64,000 nt of DNA from Rotaria socialis (GCA_905331475.1 CAJNYU010002338.1:186001-250000), one strand, 5' to 3'. Positions 22,501 to 34,007 are shown, counted from the first letter of the stretch. Notes: generated from the letters alone by a model not told the origin. Numbers and translations are program-made.

Positions 22501-25206
22501 ATTGAAAACAAAAGCGAGATAAAACTCATAGATATGTAGGATTTTTCATGTTATTTTATGCGTTTGACACATTGTTAAATAAGCATCATCGTGTTCAACT
22601 GCCATTGAGAAAAGGAAGTGAGGACTGACTATATCTATCGTAGATTATGAACCGAACGAAAGGAAAATGTAATAATGATCAACAAAGTATCTTTTGATTT
22701 ATATGCTAGTTGATATATGAAAAAATAACCAATTAGATTAGATATAATGAATTAGCACAATAACTATAATAGAATGAAATGTTGCTTTGGACTGAAATGA
22801 GTGCGTTTAATAAAACTAATTTGAATTTTTCTAACTGCCATTCAAGAATAATTTCTAGATACTATATCAAATAGTATTATAAGATTAAATTCTTTATCTT
22901 TAAACATGCTATATCCTATTCTTATTATTGTTACATGACTTATGACAGAAAACAATTCAACATTCACAATAATGTATCGGATTGTTTGACGCAAGAATAA
23001 TTTATTACTCATATAAACAAAACATAAGATCTTAAAATGAATCAGTTCTATTGTGTCTGAATAACAGCAAATTGAAATGTCAAATCGACTGCGTATGAGC
23101 ATAATCTGTTATCAGATTAAATGATTTTAGTCTTACGAAACCTAAATCTTAACAGTGCTGGTCTAATCGGATAGTTTTCTGTATAATTTTAAATACGAGT
23201 AGGTTGACTGTAACTGACTCGTGCGTTTAAAAATAGATAAACTAGAGTATGTAATGAATATTTCTTTTGAGATTCTAGATACTGATGCAGTCAACAAATT
23301 GACTTCAGATGTGATGAAATAATGAGTAAGGAAATGTTTAGTATCAAGATGGAAAAGTCTTAACAATCTTCTAAAACAAACTGAGAAAATTTTAAAGTAA
23401 AATACAGTGCAGAATGCATCGGAGTATTTAACCCTTTACGGCCGGATGTTGTCATTTGGCAACATTGTGTCGATATTTTAAGAAAGGCGTAGCTATACTG
23501 TGGATAGATTGCGAGTCAATAGTTCAATAATTACTACAGGATATTTTAGAACACATTCATAGCTCATGAAACAAAACAAAAACGTTCAGATGAGAAAAAT
23601 TACCGGAGCCCTCCTGAATACTCCTAAAAAACAACTGAATCATAATATATGTTCTTATGGTACCATCACTCATTCAATCCCACAGGTCACTAGTGGTAAA
23701 TTTCCCCGTCTTGCTCGATTGTATATTGCATCACTCAAAGAGATGATTCAATGAGTACTGATAATAAGAGGTATGGATGTTGCCAAATGGCAACAGCCGA
23801 CCGTGAGGAGTCAAAATTTTTGAAAAATCATTTTTTGTTTTCGACCATCGTTATTGTCTATTTTGTGTTTTTTCATTTATTCATACAAGAACAAAGCATA
23901 CAAAATATATCTGATGGATTTACATAGCTTTTCCTAGCTTTAAATGGAATTTTCTATGAAAAAAAACCAGCGTGATAGTATTGCAGCTCTCGAAAACTGG
24001 TGTGGAAATGGATATTTGATTTACATATAAGCTTGGATGTAGAGAAATAGAAGATCTACATAAATACCTATCCTGATGTCCACCAACACAAAAACTCGCA
24101 CAGCACCTCTTTCCTCAAGTTCAACGTATGTCAAATTTTTCATGCAAAAGTGGATTTGAATCGCGGAGAAACCGTGCAGGTGTATCGTATATTTTTTTCT
24201 ACACTTTTTCTTGAATGACTAAATGAAAAGAACGCAAAATAGTGAATTGTGGTGATCGAAAACGAAAAATAAATTTTTCAAGGTTTTGACCTTTTACGGC
24301 CGGCTGTTGCCAAATGGCAACATACAGCCATTCAACATAGAAGCACCGTTTAATTTTAAGAAATAGTTTTTTGCTATCTCTATGGCAGGATAAGAAAATA
24401 TATCCAGAAGAACAGTTTTAACTATATCGCTTCTGGAAGCCGACTGGAAAGGATTAATTAGTCCTTGTGTATTGATTTGCTATGCTTATGGGTTATGAAT
24501 TGAATATACTTTTAAATAAATATAGAATAATAAACTAAGTAAAAGCTGAAGATTTTGCTTAAAAATAATAAAAAGAACCTTAGAAAAGAACAATAATCTA
24601 AGAAGTATAAGTGCAAATGTGAATATATTCAAACCTGTTCAAGTGCTTTAGCATATAATGTATTGTCATCATTAAATATTTTTCTAATTTTTTGAGCAAA
24701 TGTTTCAGGATATTCTACTTTAGCAATAGTTGTTTTCATATTATAAATCGAATCGATGATATGTATCACATCTCTATAGATAGAGAAACGTCAAAATTAT
24801 CATTTACAATAAACAATACCAATCAGCAATTTACTTACTTACAAATACTAAATGCAGTATAATTTCTTTTATAATATAAATCAGGATCTTGAGTTGGTAA
24901 TGACACTTGATTTGTCCAACAATGTTTCCGCCAAAGATTCTATTAATTAAATTTAAAATAAAACTATTCTATTACGACGAGAATTCTTATTTTTACTAAA
25001 TCAAATGTCGAATCAGTTAGAAATGGTGGCCATTGAGAGTATTCAGCAAATTCGTAGACATTCTTTCTATCAAGTATATCGTCATATTGTTTGATACTGG
25101 ATTTCTTTTTTAGTAATAAGTCAGGTATAAATGTTGTTATCAATATTCCTGAGAATATACCAATCATTAGGCATTTTATTTTAGATTCAAGTAATTTATA
25201 TGCCAT
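19537..25206 (-). CDS. GalT/HIT-superfamily protein with N-terminal membrane anchor
   Basis: Ten exons on the minus strand: 25206-24976, 24939-24843, 24771-24635, 22390-22287, 22233-22177, 22112-21945, 21300-21170, 21114-20954, 19917-19833, 19772-19537. Phases close at every junction, giving 468 aa. One hydrophobic segment near residues 11-31 (IKCLMIGIFSGILITTFI) suggests a type II membrane anchor. YNPLRGRRPIQPPE is followed by a Cys pair (C202-x-x-C205). A large hydrophilic domain then carries a histidine triad HPHVHA (H295, H297, H299). This layout (Cys pair, then HxHxH) is that of the galactose-1-phosphate uridylyltransferase branch of the HIT fold, which transfers nucleotidyl groups through a histidine. 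Substrate unknown. The donor of exon 7 could lie 15 bp further on. Intron 3 (2.2 kb) and intron 8 (1.0 kb) hold mobile-element ends and an antisense gene. Confidence 0.78.
20251..20958 (+). CDS. Small coiled-coil protein, antisense gene nested in GalT-like intron 8
   Basis: Two exons, 20251-20319 and 20722-20958, phase 0 with good GT-AG sites (GTATGT donor), give 101 aa. The protein starts MCDSEKRNDNN, continues through a heptad-like helix (LVTQIQEQLKYIRQDNIELT, then EKLTILHNDLCHIRQSL), and ends with a polar tail containing QRSDSEPNIL. I recognise no family. The gene runs opposite to the GalT-like gene. Its stop codon (20956-20958) overlaps the last bases of that gene's exon 8 (20954 onward) by 5 bp, and its last codons cover the exon-8 splice donor. 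Its 3' UTR must run antisense through exon 8. Coding character is good, but the gene is short. Confidence 0.6.
23432..23812. mobile_element. piggyBac-like non-autonomous element (degenerate right end)
   Basis: The left end is TTAA followed by CCCTTTACGGCCGGATGTTG (23428 onward). The right end is an inverted match (GCCGACCGTGAGGAG then TCAA), including the small palindrome TGTTGCCA-AA-TGGCAACA. TTAA followed by CCCTTT is the hallmark terminus of piggyBac elements; the right site has decayed to TCAA. No transposase frame. It lies in intron 3 of the GalT-like gene. Confidence 0.6.
23775..24325. repeat. Large inverted repeat joining two piggyBac-like ends
   Basis: Arms of about 120 bp (23775-23897 and 24205-24325) are inverted copies. 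Each starts with the TGTTGCCA...TGGCAACA palindrome and a CGGCCG-like block, then matches inward through TCAAAA and TTTTCG segments. The 23775 end overlaps the right end of the element at 23432-23812. This is therefore a composite of at least two related element ends in one intron. Confidence 0.65.
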
Positions 25207-25335
25207 AATAAATCATTCTGAAAGATATAAAATTTGCGCGTTGGTTAAAAAAAGGAATTTTGAGTTCTATTGATCAGAAAAAAGAGTCAGTTGCATCTAC
25301 CGGAATCGATTTATCAAAAAAAAGAAAATTTGCAG

Positions 25336-26878
25336 CTAAAATATATTTTTGTGATACAACTGAGGCATTTGATCAAGAAGACCTAAATAAATGTTGATTT
25401 TTTTGTTTTATCAATATCTAAAAGGAACATATTTACCTCGTTTTGATAGTTCATTTTTATTGAATAACCGATTGAAATATTTCTATAAAAAAAAATAAGA
25501 ATCATTTATTCAATGCAGTAGAAGGAAGTCATAAAGACTTTAATAGTTTATAGGCCGTTCAATGTGTTTTTTTATAAGGTACAGGCAATTCAAACTACGA
25601 GTGAAATTTGTTTTTCACCATTTTTTATATGATTTGATAGAGCGTGAGCTGCTGATCAAGAAAATCTACTTTTTAATCTTAGCAAATGCTTTCTTCCGGT
25701 CGAAAAATACGGAATAGCGGTAGGGTGTCGTTTCCTGCAAAAAACATATCTTTTTCAAAATACATCAAATTTTCTGTTGTATTCTTTTCTTTCAGCTTTT
25801 GAAACTATTTGTTTCAGATTCAGCCTTAAAAACTGACTATAAAGAGGCGTTTAAATCAACCCTAGACCCTAAATTTTATTGGTAGTGGCACTTCGAATCA
25901 CGTTCAGTGCACTAACGATTTGTCGATTTTGTAAACTTATCTAGTTTTTCTGTGTAAGTGATGGAGTCAAATATTTTATTTCATTCGATCCATCGTACCA
26001 CCAATCATAAAGTTACAGATCATTTTTTTCTCATTTCTTTCCTATGTTGAGAAAATTCGTTTATACTTGTATGATAGAATATGATCGGATAAACGGGAAG
26101 GTGATGTTTGAATAAACTATCTGTTTTTTATTCAAATCTAGTAAAAATCTANNNNNNNNNNNNNNNNNNNNNNNNNNNNNNNNNNNNNNNNNNNNNNNNN
26201 NNNNNNNNNNNNNNNNNNNNNNNNNNNNNNNNNNNNNNNNNNNNNNNNNNNCGGGTTGATTTAAACGCCTCTTTATAGTCAGTTTTTAAGGCTGAATCTG
26301 AAACAAATAGTTTCAAAAGCTGAAAGAAAAGAATACAACAGAAAATCTGATGTATTTTGAAAAAGATATGTTTTTTGCAGGAAACGACACCCTTCCGGTA
26401 TTCCGTATTTTTCGACCGGAAGAAAGCATTTGCTAAGATTAAAAAGTAGATTTTCGTGATCAGCAGCTCACGCTCTATCAAATCATATAAAAAATGGTGA
26501 AAAACAAAATTTTTACTCGAAATTCGCCTTGCCCGCACCTTACGTTAAGATATGAAAAAATTCCAATGGATGATTAGTTTGAAGTCTATATATGTGTACC
26601 TGTCCATTGTCGCAAAGACATGTAACGATTGTTGAACCTTTAGGCATTGATTTACTTAATTCAACAGCTGCAGCTACGTTTAAGCCTGATGAAGCACCGA
26701 CAAAAAATCCTTCTTCACATAAAAGTTTGAAAACCTATTTAAAAAAAGTAATTTAAAACAGAAAATGTCGTTTTTTTAGCATTTATACCATATTAACAGT
26801 ATCTTGATCTTTGATAAATAATGATTCATCGATAGGTGCATCCTTCAAATTATCTGTTATACGACCTTGTCCGATACC

Positions 26879-26910
<32 letters not shown>

Positions 26911-28099
26911 AAGAGAGAGAGTAGAGATGTTACTTTTTTATATAGTTCGAACAAACTAACCTTCAGTAATTGATGAGCCATCAGTACGTTCCAGTTTACC
27001 CGATTTGATGTAATTATATAAAACACTACCCTACACATCAGAAGTAACAATAAATAAAAACTTAACGAGGAAAATCAATTGACATACGGGTGGATCAGCA
27101 AGTACAGTTCTAATTTTATTATTTTTCTCTTTTAAATACATGCTGATACCAGCCAACGTTCCACCAGTACCTGTACTCATTACCACAGCGTTTACTTTAC
27201 CATCTAGATATAAAACCAATACTTTATGTTTTCATTATCATCAAAAGAGCTTTCTTACTGGTCTGTGTCCAAATCTCAGGTCCTGTCATAAGATAATGAC
27301 CATTTCGATTAGCCTGATTATCAAATTGATTTGTCCATAATGAGTTTTCATGCTTTTCAGCATAACGTCTAGCCTATGAGAATGCATTATTCGTTCGAAT
27401 GAGAAATATTCTGTTAGGAAAACAAAATTACATGATGATTATAATTATTCGGATCAGTGAACGGCACAACAGGAACTGTTGTAACTTGTGCACCTAATAC
27501 TCGTAGTATATCGATTTTTTCCTAAATAAAGCAAAAACAAAATTGGTTACTAAATTTAATAATAGATTTTTTCATGATTTGCTTTTGATTGATTATCAGG
27601 CATAAAAATAACACATTTGAAACCCAATGCATTACAAAGATGAGCTAATCCAATTCCTGTATTGCCAGCAGTACCTTCAACAATAGTAGCTCCATTTTTA
27701 ATCAAATCTATACAAGATTCAAAATTTTCATATAATTATAAATTTCTAGAATTTCACTTTTATCAAGTGCATCTTGAATTAAAAAAAGAGCAGCACGATC
27801 TTTAATTGAACCACCAGGATTGAGATATTCAGCTTTAACAAGAATATTGCAACCTTGACACGAGAGAGCATTAATTTCTTTAATTTATATTAGAAGTATT
27901 TACCAGTTTCTTTACTCAGCGTTGGCAACCGAATTAAAGGTGTACTAATAAATTAAACCATGTGTAGAAATGTAAAAATAATCATAATAATAAATCAATT
28001 TTACTTTCCAACACACGCGCGAAATCCTTCCAAAACTCGTGTATAAGCCGAAACCTTAAAATTCAAATCTATCAATGAGTTTCCATTAAATTTATTCAT
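25336..28099 (-). CDS. PLP-dependent cysteine synthase-like protein (CysK/CBS fold)
   Basis: Twelve minus-strand exons: 28099-28005, 27944-27904, 27853-27758, 27707-27583, 27521-27432, 27373-27259, 27203-27088, 27030-26961, 26877-26789, 26734-26600, 25482-25437, 25382-25336; 354 aa. Motifs in order: VGNTPLIRL, the PLP lysine in NPGGSIKDR (K63), the phosphate/substrate loop GTAGNTG (89-95), MPDNQSK, the PLP phosphate loop STGTGGT, EGIGQGRI, and DNGQKYFNRLF near the end. These define the fold-type II cysteine synthase family. There is no heme-binding N-terminus and no CBS-domain pair, so it is not a classical cystathionine beta-synthase. It probably makes cysteine from O-acetyl- or O-phosphoserine and sulfide, or acts in sulfide metabolism. 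Intron 4 needs a GC donor. Intron 10 (1.1 kb) holds a long-TIR element and an N gap. The gene lies 129 bp upstream of the GalT-like gene, in the same direction. Confidence 0.93.
25576..26541. mobile_element. Long-TIR non-autonomous DNA element in cysteine synthase intron 10
   Basis: Arms 25576-25862 and 26253-26541 (about 288 bp each) are near-identical inverted copies. The outer ends read AAGGTAC... and ...GCACCTT. Outside lie TA on the left and TA on the right, so a TA target duplication is possible. The middle is about 290 bp of unique sequence followed by 100 N, so the true centre is unknown. No transposase frame is visible. It sits inside an intron and splices out, so the host gene is not broken. 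Confidence 0.75.
26152..26251. other. Assembly gap (100 N)
   Basis: N run just before the right arm of the long-TIR element. Assembly probably failed at the palindrome. Confidence 0.95.
26881..26925. repeat. TA/GA microsatellite
   Basis: A TA run followed by a GA run in intron 8 of the cysteine synthase-like gene, directly beside the exon 9 acceptor (read on the minus strand it forms the polypyrimidine and AG stretch). Confidence 0.9.
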
Positions 28100-28552
28100 A
28101 TTAGTTCATACATCAACTGATAAGCTGCGCTTATTATAATATCGTATCGTCTTTGACAACATGCTGTCTAAGTTGATGATTGCACTTTGAAATCAAGGAC
28201 CGATTTCGTCAAAAATCTCGATACACGTTGGCGTGATATAGTTGATATTGATTGGGAGACAGACATTGTTATAGTATTTTCGAATTGGTAGATATGCTTG
28301 TCGAACAGTATTTTTCGTTTTCTTTTTGTGAGCCTCCATAGAATGGAGACATCTATTAAAAACAAAAGACCTGTAAAATAAGTTTCTGACTGACAAAACT
28401 CAACTTTGTTTCTTTTTACCTATTAATCAATCCTTCATATGTGAGAAAGAAGAAAAATGCTAATCTTTTCTCAATGCAACATATGAGAAAAGAGAAAATT
28501 TTCTGTATTAACATTGTAGAATGAAAGAAAAACAAAAATCATAGAGCGTTAT
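28100..28552. promoter_or_regulatory. Divergent promoter region, cysteine synthase-like / ZC2HC1
   Basis: The two start codons face away from each other 453 bp apart, so both promoters must lie here or overlap. No TATA box or element could be assigned by eye. Minus-strand open frames inside it could be an alternative 5' exon of the cysteine synthase-like gene (see rejected items). Confidence 0.55.
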
Positions 28553-30007
28553 ATGCCATGCGACGTGGCGGAAGCCAATAGTGACATGTATGGAACAGAG
28601 AAACATAATCTAGTTGAAGGTTCCTATCAAATAACAGAAAATCAATCAATACCTGTTTATGCTGATATTCAAACGTATCCTTGTTCAAATTGCAATCGTT
28701 GTTTCAATGCTGAATCTCTAGTAAATTAAATTAAAACTAATAGTTTATTCTTCGGATTTTTATTTCTATGAGTTGTTAGCGTAAACATCAACCAATCTGC
28801 AAAAAAACATCACAAAAAGTGCCTCGAAAAATATTTGATACGGGTAAACAACGTGCTAACGATTCCGATGTACCTTATGTGGCAACAAAAGAAACTACGC
28901 AGGTTTTATAATGATCATATTTTTCAAAAGAATTCAAATCTATAGTTTTTTAATCTTAGTTTTATAAAGAAGGTATAAAACCTAAAGCAGATTATAAGAA
29001 GAATAAAACTAGCAACTGGCGAGAAGAACACAATGAACTTGTTCGTACGATTCGTGAAGCACGACAAGTCACACAGACTACGGGGAACAGTGCCCCGCAA
29101 GCTAAGTCAACGTCGTCACAGGCTCCAACTGATTATATTCAATGTGAATATTGTCAACGTCATTTCAATCAATATTCAGCAGAAAGACATATTCCATTGT
29201 AAGAAAATTTTTTGCTTATTTCAAACAAACATTTATTCATAATATTTAGTTGTGAAACACAATTTAAACGAAAACAAATGCAATATACGTCATCAACAAC
29301 CAATAATACACGTACACCTGCTGGTAGTATTGGACGACAAGGACGTTTAAATCAGCAACAACTCCAAACTAATTCAGCACCATCTACATTAGTATCACAA
29401 CATACTCAAAAGTAAGTAAATTGTATCCTGGAACCTATTTGCTTTTCTGTATTTTGTTTTGTAAATACATTTGTAGAACAAATGGTGAAAAAGATTATCG
29501 AAGGACACCTTTAAATTCTAATACATTTAAACGAATAACTTTTAACGAAGTAATTATTTTAAAAGTAAGACGATAGAAAAACAATTTTTTTTTATATTAA
29601 ATTAGATAACAAGAAAACCTATGAATGGCAAGTCACCAAAGTTCAGCAGTGATCAAGTGACAAAAACAAGAAGTGCAGCTGGAAATTACTTGCCAGGTAT
29701 GATGCGTACAGGTCGAACAATTAAAAATAATGATTTGAACTTAATAGCAGCTGTTGGACGAGAACGACAAAAAAAGGATGTTTCACCACGATTACAACAA
29801 CGAACAATAGTAATGAAAAAACGATCACCTAGTCCAACGCATCGACTTTCACAACTGAATGGTAGTTTCAACTATCAACAAAAGAAGATACGAGCACCGA
29901 TCGCATCAACAGCACCGAAAAATTGTCATGAATGTGGTGAAAGCTTTCCTGTTGAATGGGCTAAGTTTTGTTGCGAGTGTGGAGAGAAACGTGCCGGTTT
30001 TGAATGA
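28553..30007 (+). CDS. ZC2HC1: Zinc finger C2HC domain-containing protein 1 (ZC2HC1/FAM164)
   Basis: Six exons: 28553-28720, 28780-28902, 28960-29198, 29250-29411, 29477-29549, 29606-30007; 388 aa. The first C2HC motif is CSNCNRCF...RKHQPIC. The second is CEYCQRHFNQYSAERHIPFC. The linker contains the family block KKNKTSNWREEHNELVRTIREAR. The C-terminus NCHECGESFPVEWAKFCCECG closely follows the C-terminal Cys-rich tail of ZC2HC1A. The vertebrate proteins (about 325 aa) are zinc-binding, with poorly defined function. The middle region between the second finger and the tail is Gln/Ser/Thr/Asn-rich and low in conservation. A single copy here cannot be assigned to the A, B or C paralogue. Confidence 0.93.
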
Positions 30008-30671
30008 TTTTGATATTTTATTTATTGTATTGTACATGAATACTATTCAATGCAGATGTTTTGTTTTTGATCCAAAGACTAAAGTAAATCAAAATAAAAC
30101 GAACCAGAAGCTGATAAGTTATGATATTCTTGAGTTACTGTAACTGCTCGTAATTTAGGAGATATTAACGTATGCAGCTCATGGAAATATTCTCTATTAA
30201 TAATTACTCATTATTAATTGTCATTCTTAATCACTCATAACTCATAATTAATTATATAGATTTGTAAAGGTAATAGTAAGTCTTCAGTGTGGAAATTATA
30301 AACAGTATAAAATATCGATAAGTATAATTACCTATATAATCATGAAGGATTTTCAGTAATTTTCTCGTAAGTTAATAACTTATTTCAAACGTTGTAGAGA
30401 AGCTGTATATGAAGAAAAACCTAAATTCCTCCTGAACAAAACTAAACAAATGGTCGTTATTTTTGTTTTTAATAAAAACTGTTTCAAATTTTTATTTTTC
30501 GTTTAGTAACTTGTTACTGTGCATTGTTTTATAGATAGATTTCAAATTCTTATCAACAATAATGAATATCTCACTAAGTAACAGTGCTTCCTCTAAATAA
30601 AACTTACATTGAACAATTTTAACAAATCCTACTTTATAGCTGCTGAAAACGGGACAGAAAGGGGGCAGGTA
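30008..30671. other. 3' flank of ZC2HC1
   Basis: AT-rich sequence with several AATAAA-like words. No gene seen. Confidence 0.5.
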
Positions 30672-31115
30672 TAGGGATGTGCAGTGTCGGTGTACTGGCC
30701 ACCGACGTGCACCGACGGTGTGTCCAGTGGAGCACCGACTACACCGACACTGTTCCCCAGTGGAGCACTGACTACACCGGCAGTGTACACAGTGGAACAC
30801 CGACCACACTGTCACCGGTGTCACTGAAACACTGGAGATAGGGACACTGACGGCCCCGACATCGGTGTTAAGTGAAACACTGATACACCGATATCTTTCT
30901 GATTGACTAAAAACTTCAGTCAATCAAAAGTTGTCGGTTTGTCAGTGTTTCACTGATCATCAGTGCTTCAGTGAAGTCGGTGTCAGTGACACTGATTACA
31001 GTGTGACCGGTGTTCCACTGGGCACACCGGCAGTATAGTCGGTGCACTACTGAGTACACTGTCGGTGGGTCAGTGATCAGTTTTTCAGTATTTACACCGA
31101 CACTGCGCATTCCTA
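30672..31115. mobile_element. hAT-like foldback element with ACCGACACTG-type repeat arms
   Basis: 444 bp flanked by an exact 8-bp target duplication GGCAGGTA (30664-30671 and 31116-31123). The ends are inverted matches: TAGGGATGTGCAGTGTCGGT on the left, and the reverse complement TAGGAATGCGCAGTGTCGGT on the right. An 8-bp duplication with TAG-starting ends is the hAT pattern. Almost the whole body is built from degenerate short units (CACCGACACTG, CACTGTG, ACCGGTGT) in both orientations, meeting at an AT-rich centre near 30890-30930. It is strikingly GC-rich against its surroundings and has no coding capacity. Confidence 0.85.
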
Positions 31116-31123
31116 GGCAGGTA

Positions 31124-32116
31124 TGGAAAATATTTATTGCACCAGTGATATCATCAGATAGATGTCCAATGAGTACTTATCTCTCTCTCTCTAGAAGACT
31201 GTGAATCTTTCAAAAATGGTTGAGATTCCCATATGATAATAACTAAATCCTTCGAGAACCATAGCCTGGTAAGTTTTCAATCTTAATAGAAGAGATGTTC
31301 AGGAATTCTATTCTCTTCTTCCTACAAGTTCTTTTGAATGAACGATCAGTTTTATACAAAGAAGTTCACGATGATCTTTAATCAGTCAATACGATGAAAA
31401 TCTTGCATAAAAACTCATTGTATACGTCTAAACTCTGTATACTCTCAAACATCTTTGAGGATGATGTCATAGAAAGATATTGTAGAATTCGAAGAAAAAA
31501 CAATGTTTCAATGGTTAAATGGTGAATTCGTTTTGCTTAATCTAATGGCAATAAATGTATAAATGTCGTCGTTCACAAAGCTGATGACACAACATTAAGT
31601 GGCAATGGCCTATGTTTTGTGAACATATGTAATTTCTTAGAAATATTTGAAGTCTGATTAGATGATATATACGAAAATTAGAGATGAGTCACAATCATTT
31701 TATATAGGTTATCAAATATTTTGAATAGCTGCCACAATGCTTTACCATCGATACGCGTGATATATAAATTGTTGATGAAAGTAAAACGATTCTCATACCT
31801 TAATCAACCATTGGATTATATTTTACAAAAACTAAACGATTGGAAAGAGTTCATCTGAGCAGTTGTTTCGAGAATGAAACGTGGGTGTGGATAAACAGAA
31901 GTTTTACAATCACATATAACAAGAAAATAATTTGCGAATTGAATGAATGACTTCTATTTTTCTGGATTTTAATTATATGTTACAATTGAGAAGAGACACG
32001 TATATAGTTGGTATTTTTCATGTGCCAACTAAATATCGTTTTAATAAATAAAATTACAGTATATCTTCTTTAACAGAATTCAAGATTACAAAAAAATATA
32101 TATCAACAAGTATTGA
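31124..32116. other. Intergenic spacer (1.0 kb)
   Basis: AT-rich sequence; a short CT run near 31180. No gene or repeat recognised. Confidence 0.5.
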
Positions 32117-34007
32117 TTATGAAAGCTGAGCGACTATCTCTCGACTAAGTAAATCAGCTTGTCTTATTGGCTCACAATTACGATATTTAGTCACTGATTT
32201 GAATATATCACAAGCTGTTTTCAATGTTATCTTATGTCCAACACTGATATATACTGCACTTTTTACAGAGCCAGTCACATTATAAGCTATGCCAAGAATA
32301 TTTCCACTGTCACCATTTACTTCAAAGTATTGATCCTTTTCAGGAGCTTTTTCAGCTAATAATTCTTCAATTTTCTCCCTTGTAATACCATCAGTATTGA
32401 GAACCTTTTTCGATACACCAAAACATGGGATTCCACTTAAAACTCCAAAGTGTGAAGCAATACCAGCACGGCGTGGATGCCAAACACCATTGCCATCCAT
32501 TAAAATCACTTGTGGTACCAAATGAGGACAATGCTCCTTTTGAATATCAATTATTTTCATAAACACTGGAGCTTCACGAAATGCAAGATAACCAGATATA
32601 TAAGGAGTGTGTATAATACAATATATACTGATTTTAGCTACAATATTTAATGTTTCATAATCAAATATGATCATCGATGCCACGGCTTTATTACTTTCTT
32701 TAACAAAACTTATATCTAAGCCAGCTATGTATTTTATTGGTTGTTCAATTTGATCAATATCAGTAATAATTGATGGAACCATATTTTCTTGTTCTCTAAA
32801 ATGTTTTATAAACATAAGATTAATTCTTTATTTAACTGTTATCTTAATAGTTTACTGTATGAAAATATAGTGCACTAAGCATTGTTTTTCTATTTAAAAA
32901 GTTGATATGTTTTTTTACGATAGATCCTCGAAAGACAACAAGTATATAAGCTATGAAATAATCTACGTAGTTCAAATAATTTAATATTAATTCTTATCAC
33001 ATTCGCACGATCATAATATCATGTAATAACATTTTCATAGAACAATATTCATTTTAATAATCTTTCGATAGTGATCTATGTAGAATTTACAAGTTTCTCA
33101 GTTGATAACTGTTGATTGCCGTCGTAGTTCTTGCAAGAAAATTGAAAGAAATATTGTATGATTGCATAGCATACAATCCATTTGGTGAACGATTAAGCTC
33201 TCAATTCTAGAACCACAAAGCGAATTAATAGAGTTGACTGTTGTGCTTGTCAGCTATCAGACAAACTTCTCAAACATCAATATCGGTTCTCCATCAATAA
33301 TTATGACAATCCGTAGAAATTGCATAACACAAGTTCTCAATATATGAATAAAACATCATAGTTGAAATAACACTTTAGTTTTGTACATAGGCAATATAAA
33401 TTTTATGTTAAAATTTTAAAAAGATTTGCTGACTGAACATCTACTTGTGTTGAACGTGTAGATGCATACTATAAATCAGTATACATACAGTATTTGAATT
33501 CGAATTGGAGACAAAAAAATTAACGAGTAGATACAATTTTTTTTAAATAATAGTTTACAGTTACTAATTGATGTTAACATCAATTTTATTAGCTCAAAGA
33601 TAATCTTTCAAGAAGTGCTTAAAAAAAGATAATTGCAATCCTTTTACGGCACTCTACTAACTGACATAATTCTTAATCGCAATAGTGACTGATAGACGAG
33701 AAAAATTTTCTCCTAGATAATATTTTAGTCATATCGAATCGAAATCTTACTCTTGATCTCGTACATATATACAATTCGAAAGATGCACTCTTACGGAGTT
33801 CATTTTCTCTACAATGATTTGTAATTAGTAAAGACTATCAGTTTTATTCGATTAGTATTAATATTTATATTAATTGAATACATACTGTGCCCATTTAGGT
33901 AGAAGATCATTAGTATCAATTTGATTGCCAAATTCAATAAAGTCTTTTATCTCAACATTTAAACATGTTTCTTTTTTTTTATTATTTGAGGCTTGTTTTG
34001 AAGCCAT
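32117..34007 (-). CDS. ENDOV: Endonuclease V
   Basis: Two minus-strand exons, 34007-33886 and 32795-32117, joined in phase 2 over a 1.09-kb intron, give 266 aa. Exon 1 codes a Lys-rich start (MASKQASNNKKKE) and ends ...LLPKWAQ; exon 2 opens EQENMVPSII, matching the WKxEQ region of animal ENDOV. Motifs: GLDISF with the first catalytic Asp; VILMDGNGVWHPRRAGIASH with the second Asp and the characteristic HPR and HFG block; KK after CFGVSK; and VGHKITL then RQADLLSR at the end. Animal ENDOV cleaves next to inosine, mainly in RNA, using Mg2+. Length fits the family (human about 282 aa). Confidence 0.95.

Noticed and set aside
28168-28396. Minus-strand frames upstream of the cysteine synthase-like gene, one with an Arg/Ser-rich MSVSQSISTISRQRVSRF stretch like a mitochondrial presequence, ending at a usable GT donor in phase 0
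   Set aside because: The coding frame of exon 1 runs back unbroken to an ATG at 28099 without needing a splice. Kept only as a possible alternative 5' exon to be checked with transcripts.
30492-31204. Ser/Cys/Thr/Val-rich open frames on both strands
   Set aside because: They are translations of the short repeats of the foldback element at 30672-31115, not genes.
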